From: Ruminococcus sp. | GTDB lineage: Bacteria > Bacillota > Clostridia > Oscillospirales > Ruminococcaceae | Reading direction: 5' to 3' | DNA: 64,000 bases | Assembly: GCA_017460665.1 (NCBI GenBank) | Contig: JAFUAO010000091.1 | Location: 33,012-97,011 of the forward strand | Notes under the pieces: generated by a model | Told to the model about the DNA's origin: nothing | What the model saw: only the letters and a program-made list of their open reading frames with translations | The model's database searches: none | Program-made: the position numbers and the translations under genes | Part shown: piece by piece, positions 1-6,938 of the stretch | Numbering within the stretch: position 1 is the first letter of the stretch | Layout: every line of letters starts with the position of its first letter

Positions 1-177
1 GAAAACGCAGTCCTTATACTTATAGTAAGCGCTGCGGGATATGCCCACTCTTTTGCAGGCCGAGGCGAAGCTCTTCTCGCCCTTGCAGGCCATGAGCTTC
101 TTCACCTCAAGGACCTTCGTAAAGACCTCGGGCAGTATTTTTGCGTCAACGACTATGAGCTGAGAATCATTGTCCAT
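1..177 (-). CDS. ACT-domain protein of the PheB/UPF0735 type (partial)
   Basis: Only the first 59 codons lie in the window; the gene runs off the left edge. The N-terminus carries a helical DNA-binding-like segment (VGISRSAYYKYKDCVF) followed in family members by an ACT domain. The pattern ILPEVFTKVLEVKKLM near residues 14-29 and the SRSAYYKYKD motif match small ACT proteins often annotated PheB/UPF0735, thought to be amino-acid-responsive regulators. The ATG at 175-177 is preceded by a strong GGGAGG site, and a sigma-A-type promoter lies upstream at 246-274. The ACT domain itself is outside the window, so the ligand cannot be guessed. Confidence 0.75.
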   Translation of the reverse strand, partial: MDNDSQLIVVDAKILPEVFTKVLEVKKLMACKGEKSFASACKRVGISRSAYYKYKDCVF

Positions 178-245
178 GGCGGATCCTCCCTGTGATCCAA
201 ATGATGATCGTCCGTCAGTGACGAACAACTGTACATTACTTAATT

Positions 246-274
246 ACTATACCACTTTTTCGCTCTCTTGTCAA
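246..274 (-). promoter_or_regulatory. Promoter of the ACT-domain gene
   Basis: On the minus strand TTGACA (269-274) and TATAGT (246-251) are separated by 17 bases, about 70 bases upstream of the ACT-protein start. It diverges from the proC promoter. Confidence 0.75.
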
Positions 275-324
275 GGCCTCTTCTCCAAAAACAGGAGCGG
301 TAACAGAAATGTTTGCTTTTTGTG

Positions 325-353
325 TTGCAATTTCTGTCAAAACGTGCTATAAT
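325..353 (+). promoter_or_regulatory. Upstream promoter of proC
   Basis: TTGCAA (325-330), a 17-base spacer and TATAAT (348-353) lie about 150 bases before proC, leaving a long leader. A GAATGC/GCATTC stem (354-369) follows immediately. Confidence 0.65.
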
Positions 354-386
354 GAATGCAAACGCATTCATTATATTTATTTTAAT

Positions 387-467
387 GCCCTTGCAGATAC
401 GCAGATCAAAGATCTGCTCCCTGCATATCGGGCAATTATAGCATAACGCTCCGCCTATATGCTATAA
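387..467 (+). promoter_or_regulatory. Structured proC leader with an inverted repeat at a second -10
   Basis: The 322-base gap before proC holds no gene. Within the leader, GCCC (387-390) pairs with GGGC (430-433) and encloses a perfect 7-bp stem GCAGATC/GATCTGC (401-417). Downstream a perfect 10-bp inverted repeat, TTATAGCATA (436-445) and TATGCTATAA (458-467), overlaps a TATAAT (463-468). This could be an operator on a second promoter or an RNA hairpin. No known riboswitch class is recognised. Confidence 0.45.
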
Positions 468-499
468 TAACTAATATAACAATTTAAGGAGATATACCT

Positions 500-1306
500 A
501 TGAGCAATATAAATATCGGTTTTATCGGTGCCGGGAATATGGGAAGCGCTATCATGAAGGGCATCGCCTCCAGTGAGTCCGGCAAGGACATACAGCTATT
601 CGCCTTCGATCCGGATTCGGATAAGGTCAATGCCCTGAGCCGGATCGGAGTTTCCCCCTGTGAGAGCGAGGCTGAGCTGGTGAAGAAGTGCAAGTACGTC
701 TTCCTTGCGGTCAAGCCTCAGATCATCGAGACCGTGCTGGAGGCCGCCGCTGAGGGCGCTGACAGCGAGACAGTCTTCGTTTCTATCGCTGCCGGGATAA
801 CTGCTGAGTTCGTGGCCAAAAAGACCCTCCCCGAGGCAAAGGTGATCCTCGTTATGCCGAACACTCCCCTTCTCCTTGGCGAGGGAGCCTCCGCCCTTTC
901 ACGGAACGAGAAGGTCACTGACCAGGAATTCGACCTTATCTTGGGTGTTTTCCGCTCCTGCGGAAAGGCTGAGGTGATCAGCCGTGACAAGATGAAGGAG
1001 ATCATCGCTATAAACGGCAGCAGCCCTGCCTTCATCTACCTCTTTGCAAAGGGCTTCATCGACTACGCTGCATCTGTTGGGATCGATCCCAAGGCCGCTG
1101 AGGGGCTCTTCGCTCAGAGCCTTATCGGTTCAGCCAAGATGATCACTGAGTCCGGCTACTCGATCGACGAGCTGATCAAAATGGTGTCCTCTCCCGGAGG
1201 CACTACTCTCGCCGGCCTTGACAGGCTCTACGAGGGCGACCTTACAGGCACTGTTGAAAAGTGCTGTGAGAGCTGCACCAAGCGAGCCTACGAGCTGTCA
1301 AAATAA
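500..1306 (+). CDS. proC: Pyrroline-5-carboxylate reductase
   Basis: Catalyses the last step of proline synthesis, NAD(P)H-dependent reduction of 1-pyrroline-5-carboxylate to proline, in the cytoplasm. The 268-residue product has the usual length. It opens with a Rossmann dinucleotide motif (IGFIGAGNMGSA), continues with the conserved MPNTP segment near residue 117, and ends with the dimerisation-domain signature SSPGGTTLAGL near residue 235. An AAGGAGATATACCT ribosome site fixes the ATG at 500. It is first in a run of plus-strand genes but is followed by unrelated membrane proteins, so a functional operon is doubtful. Confidence 0.96.
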   Translation: MSNINIGFIGAGNMGSAIMKGIASSESGKDIQLFAFDPDSDKVNALSRIGVSPCESEAELVKKCKYVFLAVKPQIIETVLEAAAEGADSETVFVSIAAGITAEFVAKKTLPEAKVILVMPNTPLLLGEGASALSRNEKVTDQEFDLILGVFRSCGKAEVISRDKMKEIIAINGSSPAFIYLFAKGFIDYAASVGIDPKAAEGLFAQSLIGSAKMITESGYSIDELIKMVSSPGGTTLAGLDRLYEGDLTGTVEKCCESCTKRAYELSK

Positions 1307-1357
1307 GTTCTAACTAGGGTCTTGTCCGCATATCCTTGACTGAAAGGATGATGCGGA

Positions 1358-1945
1358 ATGAAAAACAATATCGTTTATACTGCGGAAAGAAGGAGCGGAG
1401 CTCTCCGGCTGAGTCTGCTGATCGTGGCAGGGATCGCTGCCGGCACCGCATTTGCTGCCGGAAAGGGCAACCTATCACAGGCTTGGGCTCACCAGTTCTT
1501 TTCGCCTATTTTCAGCGGAAATACTGCGGCGGAGGTCTTTCGGAACACCTTCCTCTCCTCCGCTGCGTTCATTACAGCAGCCTTCTTCATCGGCCTTTCT
1601 GCTGCCGGACAGCCCTTCGGAGCCGCCCTCGCCTTGTACAGGGGCTTCGGGATCGGCGCCTCCGCAGCAGGGATGTACCTTTCGGAGGGTGCCTCGGCAC
1701 TTCCGGCCGTGCTGGTGCTGCTGGTCCCGAAGGCCTTGGCTGTTTCGGCAGTCTCGGTCCTTGCAGTAAGAGAGCTCTTCCGCAGCTCCGGGACTCTCCT
1801 GCGGTTTTTTCTATTTGGCGAGAACGGGGCCAGGCGGCCCTCCGCTAAGCTGTACCTCATCAAGTACGGCGTGCTCATGCTGCTCTCGCTGCTGATCTCC
1901 GGAGCAGACGCTGCAATGAATTACTTCTTCGCAGGGCTGCTCTGA
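1358..1945 (+). CDS. SpoIIM-like integral membrane protein
   Basis: A 195-residue polytopic membrane protein with about five hydrophobic segments. The order (N-terminal helix, a helix preceded by FRNTFLSS, a glycine-rich loop around GFGIGASAAG, and a C-terminal helix pair) resembles the stage II sporulation protein M/DUF95 family. In Bacillus SpoIIM works with SpoIID and SpoIIP in engulfment; many anaerobes carry relatives of unknown role. The match is to topology and general sequence character, not to a unique motif. It is followed after only 20 bases by the DUF624 gene. Confidence 0.5.
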   Translation: MKNNIVYTAERRSGALRLSLLIVAGIAAGTAFAAGKGNLSQAWAHQFFSPIFSGNTAAEVFRNTFLSSAAFITAAFFIGLSAAGQPFGAALALYRGFGIGASAAGMYLSEGASALPAVLVLLVPKALAVSAVSVLAVRELFRSSGTLLRFFLFGENGARRPSAKLYLIKYGVLMLLSLLISGADAAMNYFFAGLL

Positions 1946-1965
1946 AACAATTGGAGGATGTTAAA

Positions 1966-2889
1966 TTGGGAATTTTTTTTAAGGACTACGAAAGCTCAGG
2001 ACCCGGCATTGCCAAAAACGGTCCGAAAAAGAAGGGCATCGCCCTGTTCTTCGATATTTTTCTGCGGAAATTCTGGGTGCTCTTCGGACTGAACATGATC
2101 TACTTCATCTTCTTCCTGCCGCTGGTACTGGCATTTGCGGCGCTGAGCTTCATGAAGGACTACAACGCACTTCTGGCCGTGATAACGGTGTGCATGATCG
2201 TTTTTGCGGTGATGATCGGCCCTGCCACCGCCGGACTGACCAAGGTGCTCAGGTGCTTTATCCTTGAAAAGCACACCTTTATCTTCCGTGACTTTTTCAA
2301 GGCCTTCAAGACCAATTTCAAGAAGGCCGTCGCTATCGGTATGATCGACGTGCTGGTCATGATGAGCGTTTTCGCAGCCTACAACGTCTACCCGGGACTT
2401 GCTATCCAGGCCGGGACCAAGCTCCTTTACGTCCCTATGGTGCTGACCTTCAGCTTGGGACTGGTGGTGGTCATGATGAACTACTACATCTTCCTGATGC
2501 TGATCGCCACGGATCTTTCTCTAAAGGACCTGATCAAGAACAGCTTTGCGCTGGCCTTTTTGGGAATGAAGAAGAACCTGATCTCCTTCGTGATCAGCAC
2601 TGTGGTCCTGGTGCTCATGGGGCTATTGCTGCTGTATGCACCTCCCCTTTTCATGCTGATAGCGCCATTTCTTCCGGCAGCTCAGCTCTGTTTCATCATC
2701 TGCTTCAACTCCTACCCCGTGATCCAGACCTACGTCATCAACCCCTACTACACCAGTATCGGGCAGGTCAATCCTGAGCTCACAGGCGGCTTCGACGACA
2801 TCGAGGAAGAGGCCGTTTTCCAGGATATGGGCGGCAAGGAGAAGCCTGTTGAGAAGCGCAAAAAAGGCAAAGGAAGACACATCTCCTAA
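1966..2889 (+). CDS. DUF624/YesL-family membrane protein
   Basis: A 307-residue protein with about six transmembrane segments and a basic, lysine-rich C-terminus. The N-terminus (MGIFFKDYESSGPGIAKN) is typical of the DUF624/YesL family, often found beside carbohydrate ABC transporters but of unknown function. I place the start at TTG 1966, not TTG 1951, because GGAGG (1953-1957) is 8 bases upstream of 1966 and the resulting N-terminus matches the family. No sugar transporter is adjacent here, so its partner is not evident. Confidence 0.75.
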   Translation: MGIFFKDYESSGPGIAKNGPKKKGIALFFDIFLRKFWVLFGLNMIYFIFFLPLVLAFAALSFMKDYNALLAVITVCMIVFAVMIGPATAGLTKVLRCFILEKHTFIFRDFFKAFKTNFKKAVAIGMIDVLVMMSVFAAYNVYPGLAIQAGTKLLYVPMVLTFSLGLVVVMMNYYIFLMLIATDLSLKDLIKNSFALAFLGMKKNLISFVISTVVLVLMGLLLLYAPPLFMLIAPFLPAAQLCFIICFNSYPVIQTYVINPYYTSIGQVNPELTGGFDDIEEEAVFQDMGGKEKPVEKRKKGKGRHIS

Positions 2890-2903
2890 GTCCACAAAAA
2901 AAC

Positions 2904-2943
2904 AGCCCTGGAGCGGTCCTTATACCGCCTCAGGGCTTTGTTC
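2904..2943. terminator. Terminator after the DUF624 gene
   Basis: AGCCCTG (2904-2910) pairs with CAGGGCT (2931-2937) with an inner GCGGT/ACCGC stem; an A-run precedes and a T-rich tail follows, so it may act for both convergent genes. Confidence 0.75.
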
Positions 2944-2954
2944 ATCTTATATGC

Positions 2955-3506
2955 CTAACAGCAAAGGCACCACTCGGCAAAATCCTCCACGAGCTCTCGG
3001 CCGTTGGCCTTGATGTTCTGCTCGGCGATCTCGTCGTAATATTCCAGCTCATGGATCAAGATTGGCAGCTCCTTCCCGAATTTCCGGGTAAGGACCTTCT
3101 CCTGGTGGAGCTCTTTGACCACTTCGATGAGGACCGAAACGAAGGCCTTAGTGACCTCCGAGGCTCTCTCAAAGGCCTCCTCAAGGGAGAGCTCTCCCTC
3201 CTCAAAATACGGCAGGCCGCTATTTTTGATCCAGTCCTTCACCGTCTCGGCAGTTTCGCCCTCTCCGAAAACGAAAAAATCGTTGTGGAGCCAGAAGGCA
3301 AAATTCCACCTTGCTTCCTCCTCGTCAGAGGCAAAGCCCTTATCCAGCTCCGACCGGACCTGGCTCTCAGTGTTGTAGCCAAGGGTCACGGTGGGCTTGC
3401 AGGGATCGTCGTTATCGTCGTAAACATATAGCGATACGGCGTAAATGTCGGTATCGGTCCAAGTGCTTATGCTGTCAGCGATGAGCTGCTTGATCTTGTC
3501 TTTCAT
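2955..3506 (-). CDS. DUF4303-like acidic protein
   Basis: A 183-residue acidic soluble protein, with no signal peptide or membrane segment. The arrangement (early ..IYAVSLYVYDD.., the EARWNFAFW segment near residue 64, and a C-terminal ILIHELEYYDEIAEQNIKAN motif) resembles DUF4303 proteins, which often sit near SMI1/KNR4-type immunity genes in polymorphic toxin loci. A SMI1/KNR4 protein is encoded 3 kb away at 6492-6917. The C-terminus ends in CLCC. Function is not known; an orphan immunity-type protein is one possibility. Confidence 0.5.
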   Translation of the reverse strand: MKDKIKQLIADSISTWTDTDIYAVSLYVYDDNDDPCKPTVTLGYNTESQVRSELDKGFASDEEEARWNFAFWLHNDFFVFGEGETAETVKDWIKNSGLPYFEEGELSLEEAFERASEVTKAFVSVLIEVVKELHQEKVLTRKFGKELPILIHELEYYDEIAEQNIKANGRELVEDFAEWCLCC

Positions 3507-3531
3507 AAGGAAACCCTCTCTCGGCAGGCGT

Positions 3532-4497
3532 TTAATAGAACGTAGCGACCTCTCTCTCCGGCATCACGGAGTCCGTCATGGTCTTGATGTTGAGCACAGG
3601 GCCCGGTCCCTTGTAGAGCTTGTGTCGCTGCACGCTTATGTCGGCGGTCAGCATGATCCAGTGCTTCTGACGTGGAATGAAGTCCTCCTTGTCGTACCGG
3701 GCCACCAGCCAGCAGTACTGTATGTCCTCCACACAGCAGGTCATGATGTGTCTGCCTACAGCGAAGGTATATGCCGGGAACTTGCCGTTTTTCGCTGCAA
3801 GAGCCTTGAAGGTAACGGTCTTGCCGTCGTACTTTTCGGGCTCCTCCATGATGTCACGGTAGAACAAGGCGAAGTCCTCGTCCTTGATCACGATGTTGTC
3901 GGCCTCGATGTCGAAGGGCAGCGGATCCTCGATGTCGTCGAAGACCACCTTCCCGTCGGCGTACTCATAGCAAATATCAGACCGCCGTGATACTCCACGG
4001 ACGATCTTGTGGAACTCGTTGGGGTCCATGGACTTGTCAAAACGGTTGAACACCGTCAGCTCGCAGAGGTTCAGCTTATCCACCACAAGGCTTCGCATAT
4101 TGGCGTTGTAGTTCATGAAGGTGGTGGCGTCTGCGAAGAACATGATCTGAGCGATCACCCAATTCTGGGGCATATTGTTGAACAGGTCCGAGGCGTTCCA
4201 CATACCGTTGTACTCCACGATCACGCGCTCGGCCTTAGTGTCATAGGCCAGCTTCGCAAGGTCGGCGATCTTGAGCTCCTCCTTGTCCTCGATAACGTGG
4301 AAAACGTTGCGGCTCTTCTTGGGGAATTTTGACGGATCGTACTCCTCGATACCCTCCTCGCAGACCAGTATCAGGGTCTGGTCGCCGTTTGAAAAGCGCT
4401 TGTCCTCAAGAGTCTCCTGAATGAACTTGGTCTTTCCGGATTCAAGAAATCCGAGGAACAGATAGACTGGGATCTGCTCCTGACTGTTATTAGGCAT
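3532..4497 (-). CDS. COG0523-type GTPase with a YcgQ/DUF1980-like C-terminal domain
   Basis: A 321-residue protein. The N-terminal half is a CobW/COG0523-type P-loop GTPase (FLGFLESGKTKF), but it lacks the CxCC metal motif of its neighbour and has NRFD in place of the usual NKxD base-recognition motif. The C-terminal 100 residues (YDGKTVTFKALA.., RHIMTCCVEDIQYCWLVARY) resemble the C-terminal domain of the TIGR03943/YcgQ proteins that accompany putative metal-related permeases. The ATG at 4497 follows AAGGAGAG, 11 bases after the upstream GTPase gene, so both are probably co-transcribed. A metal-handling role is inferred from family and neighbour; the exact partner is unknown. Confidence 0.7.
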   Translation of the reverse strand: MPNNSQEQIPVYLFLGFLESGKTKFIQETLEDKRFSNGDQTLILVCEEGIEEYDPSKFPKKSRNVFHVIEDKEELKIADLAKLAYDTKAERVIVEYNGMWNASDLFNNMPQNWVIAQIMFFADATTFMNYNANMRSLVVDKLNLCELTVFNRFDKSMDPNEFHKIVRGVSRRSDICYEYADGKVVFDDIEDPLPFDIEADNIVIKDEDFALFYRDIMEEPEKYDGKTVTFKALAAKNGKFPAYTFAVGRHIMTCCVEDIQYCWLVARYDKEDFIPRQKHWIMLTADISVQRHKLYKGPGPVLNIKTMTDSVMPEREVATFY

Positions 4498-4508
4498 AAT
4501 ATCTCTCC

Positions 4509-5636
4509 TTATCCAACGCAGAACAGCTTTGCGATAGCGTCCTCTTTGAGCTTTGAGCCGATAACGCACAGACGGCCTGTTGTCTCGGCCGAGCCGGTGC
4601 GGACGTCCGGAACTCCCGGAACGTAGTCGAAGTGGATCCACTGACCGTCCTCGCCGGCAACGATACCCTTGGCACGGAGCACAAGTCCGTAGGTCTCCTC
4701 GTCGGAAAGAGCCTCCAATGCGGCCTTTATAGCCTCAGCAGTGTAAGGACGGGGAGTCTCGGTTCCCCAGCTGGTGAATACCTCATCGGCGTGGTGGTGA
4801 TGATGATCGTGGTCGTGATCGTGGCAGCCGCAGGTGCAGTCCGGACCGTGGTCGTGGTGATGCTCATGCTCTTCATCATGATCATGGTGGTGGTGCTCAT
4901 GCTCGTCGTCATGATCATGGTGGTGGTGCTCATGCTCCTCGTCGTGGTCGTGGTGGTGCTCGTGCTCCTCGTCGTGGTCATGGTGGTGGTGATGATGCTC
5001 GTTCTCCTCAGCAAGAAGCGCCTTCAGCTCGTCGTCTAAGGTGTTCTTCTGTGTCATTGCGTCAGTGAGCTGCTTGCCAGAGAGCTCGTCCCACTCAGTC
5101 GTAACGATAGGCGCGGCAGGATTGAACTCCCTCAGGCGCTCCACTACCTCGCCGATCTTCTCCTGAGTAAGGCCTGTAGTGTGGCTGAGTATGATACAGC
5201 TTGCGTAGGTGATCTGGTTGTTGAAGAACTCGCCGAAGTTCTTCTGGTACATCTTGCACTTCTTTGCGTCAACGACCGTGGTGAAGCCGTCCAGCTCTAC
5301 ATCGTGAGCATTTATGTTCTGGACCGCATTGATGACGTCGCTGAGCTTTCCGACGCCGGAGGGCTCGATAAGGATACGGTCAGGATGATACTCCTCCAGC
5401 ACCTTCTCCAGGGCCTTGCCGAAGTCTCCCACAAGGCTGCAGCAGATACAGCCGGAATTCATCTCAGTTATCTCGATACCGGCGTCCTTCAGGAAGCCTC
5501 CGTCGATGCCGATGTCGCCGAACTCGTTCTCGATGAGCACGAGCTTCTCGCCCTTGTAGCCCTCATTTATCAGCTTCTTGATGAGGGTAGTCTTACCGGC
5601 TCCCAAAAAGCCGGAGAAAATGGTGATCTTTGTCAT
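4509..5636 (-). CDS. COG0523 (CobW/ZNG1-like) metal-binding GTPase with His-rich loop
   Basis: A 375-residue GTPase of the COG0523 family, whose members include zinc metallochaperones, the nitrile-hydratase activator and CobW. Visible features are Walker A FSGFLGAGKTT, the metal motif CICC near residue 85, Walker B-like RILIEPSGVGK, and a C-terminal CobW_C domain. Between the two halves lies a long run of His, Asp and Glu in tandem repeats (positions 4790-5010), a probable Zn or Ni buffer. It heads a two-gene operon with its own promoter at 5691-5719 and a small inverted repeat just inside the leader. Zinc is the likely metal by family precedent only. Confidence 0.88.
   Translation of the reverse strand: MTKITIFSGFLGAGKTTLIKKLINEGYKGEKLVLIENEFGDIGIDGGFLKDAGIEITEMNSGCICCSLVGDFGKALEKVLEEYHPDRILIEPSGVGKLSDVINAVQNINAHDVELDGFTTVVDAKKCKMYQKNFGEFFNNQITYASCIILSHTTGLTQEKIGEVVERLREFNPAAPIVTTEWDELSGKQLTDAMTQKNTLDDELKALLAEENEHHHHHHDHDEEHEHHHDHDEEHEHHHHDHDDEHEHHHHDHDEEHEHHHDHGPDCTCGCHDHDHDHHHHHADEVFTSWGTETPRPYTAEAIKAALEALSDEETYGLVLRAKGIVAGEDGQWIHFDYVPGVPDVRTGSAETTGRLCVIGSKLKEDAIAKLFCVG
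4790..5010 (-). repeat. Tandem repeats encoding a His/Asp/Glu-rich stretch
   Basis: Short imperfect tandem units rich in CAT/CAC, GAT and GAG codons encode HDHDEEHEHHH-type repeats inside the COG0523 gene. They create long spurious open frames on the other strand. Confidence 0.85.
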
Positions 5637-5664
5637 TCATCTGCACTTCTTTCTATAGGATATT

Positions 5665-5719
5665 GCCGTGATCAACGGCCGCTAACTTTTATTATAACAC
5701 ATCTCTCAGAAAAATGCAA
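5665..5719 (-). promoter_or_regulatory. Promoter and candidate operator of the COG0523 operon
   Basis: On the minus strand TTGCAT (5714-5719), a 17-base spacer and TATAAT (5691-5696). Between the -10 and the gene lies GCCGT-5-ACGGC (5665-5679), a perfect short dyad that could bind a repressor such as a Zur-type protein; this is inferred from position only. Confidence 0.55.
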
Positions 5720-5746
5720 GCGGCCTTACTGTCAGACAGCAGAAAT

Positions 5747-5776
5747 AAGCTGCACAGAGCCTCCTGTGCAGCTTTT
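5747..5776. terminator. Hairpin terminator after the nuclease gene
   Basis: A perfect 11-bp stem, AAGCTGCACAG/CTGTGCAGCTT (5747-5774), stands just beyond the 3' end of the minus-strand nuclease gene, with a T-rich tail on either strand. Confidence 0.7.
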
Positions 5777-5791
5777 GTACTTGTTTCGGCC

Positions 5792-6487
5792 TTACATGCC
5801 CATGCCCTGGCCTTTGTTCTGGGACTTGTAGAACTCCTCCAGCTCGGCCCTTGCCTCCTTAGCTCTGGCCTCCTGCTGGGCCTTGATCTGCTGCTCCTTA
5901 GCAGCCATCTCAGCCTCGATCTGAGGGCGTTCGGCATCTGCTCTAGCCTGGATCTCCTTCCACTCTGGGCTTCCGTAAAGAGGCATATTATCAGCTGTAT
6001 AGCCGTATCTGTCGGCTATAGACTGGTCCTCCTTGGGCTTGCCTTCGTGCTTTTCCCAGCTTCCTTCATATCCCATAGCTTCACCTCCCATCTTCTGGCC
6101 TTGGACAGGCTGGCTCAGCTCCATGGCCTTGCACGGGATGAGCTCGTCGTCCTTGAATTCAGTATAGGTCTTAGTCTCCGGGTCATAATGCCAATTCGTC
6201 GGGTTCTGCCAGTTCCCCTTGTGAGCCTCAAGGTGCTCGTCCTTCGTCAGGAACTGGATATTATCAGGATCTCCCTGATATTCGGGGTATTTCTCCACAC
6301 TTTTCATGTGCTGGCCCTCAAAGGCCCTCCCCTTTTCGTCGTAGGCCTTGCCCTTCTGCGGGTCAAGGATATCCTTCTGCTGCTGCTCGGTCCAGTCACG
6401 GGTGCCTTTGCCCTCGCTGACCAGCTCCTGCTCTCTCTGCCAGGCCTTTCGTATGGCGGAGTTTGCCTCCGAAGTTCTCTGGGACAT
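5792..6487 (-). CDS. HNH/GHH-type nuclease-like protein (probable toxin)
   Basis: A 231-residue protein. Residues about 25-110 resemble the HNH/EndoVII-fold nuclease domains of polymorphic toxins: RDWTEQQQKDIL, then EGQHMKSVEKYPEY, DPDNIQFLT and DEHLEAHKGNWQNPTN. The first His of the usual GHH is Gln here (GQH), so activity is uncertain. The C-terminus is a charged coiled coil rich in Ala, Glu and Lys. No signal peptide or WXG-type trafficking domain is seen, so any export route is unknown. The next gene upstream, 4 bases away in the same operon, encodes a SMI1/KNR4 protein, the classic immunity partner. Confidence 0.65.
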   Translation of the reverse strand: MSQRTSEANSAIRKAWQREQELVSEGKGTRDWTEQQQKDILDPQKGKAYDEKGRAFEGQHMKSVEKYPEYQGDPDNIQFLTKDEHLEAHKGNWQNPTNWHYDPETKTYTEFKDDELIPCKAMELSQPVQGQKMGGEAMGYEGSWEKHEGKPKEDQSIADRYGYTADNMPLYGSPEWKEIQARADAERPQIEAEMAAKEQQIKAQQEARAKEARAELEEFYKSQNKGQGMGM

Positions 6488-6491
6488 AGGA

Positions 6492-6917
6492 TCACTCTCC
6501 TATCCCAAGGATCCCGCTCAGGTCACGCAGGAAGGAGAAAAAGTCGCTGTAGACCTCGTCCGGCTCGATCCTTCCGGCGTCCTTGTTATAGATCGAGATA
6601 GTCTCTGAGCCCTTCTTCATCATGATCGGGTCTCCCGAAGCAAGAGCTCCGATCACGACGTAGCTGTCATCAGGCCTTGGACCGTCGTCCACACCGATCA
6701 GCGGCTCCTTCGCCACGCCGTAGAACTGCACCCCGGCCGGCAGGAAGCATTCTCCGCCGTCCGAGAACTTCAGCCACTGTCTGTATTTTTCCGGGAGCCT
6801 GATCCCGTTCTTTTCCTCGAAGGCAGAGATCTGGCTCTCCACAGCCGGAATAAAGAACCGCATGGTCCCCTGCTTTCTCAGAGTCTCTGTGATCGTTCTA
6901 AGCTCCTGTGAGATCAT
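6492..6917 (-). CDS. SMI1/KNR4 (SUKH) family immunity-type protein
   Basis: A 141-residue SUKH-superfamily protein. The diagnostic opening is visible: ISAFEEKNGIRLPEKYRQWLKFSDGG, followed by a mid-region DDGPRPDDSYVVIGALASGDPI and a C-terminal acidic helix. Family members neutralise nuclease toxins by direct binding. It sits between the membrane ATPase gene (21 bases upstream) and the nuclease-like gene (4 bases downstream), which fits an immunity role for that nuclease. A purely regulatory SUKH function cannot be excluded. Confidence 0.8.
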   Translation of the reverse strand: MISQELRTITETLRKQGTMRFFIPAVESQISAFEEKNGIRLPEKYRQWLKFSDGGECFLPAGVQFYGVAKEPLIGVDDGPRPDDSYVVIGALASGDPIMMKKGSETISIYNKDAGRIEPDEVYSDFFSFLRDLSGILGIGE

Positions 6918-6938
6918 ATCATCACGCTCCTTCCTTCG

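Noticed and set aside
4632-5039. Long hydrophobic frames (runs of V, M, L) opposite the COG0523 gene
   Set aside because: They are the antisense of the His/Asp/Glu codon repeats and have no ribosome sites.
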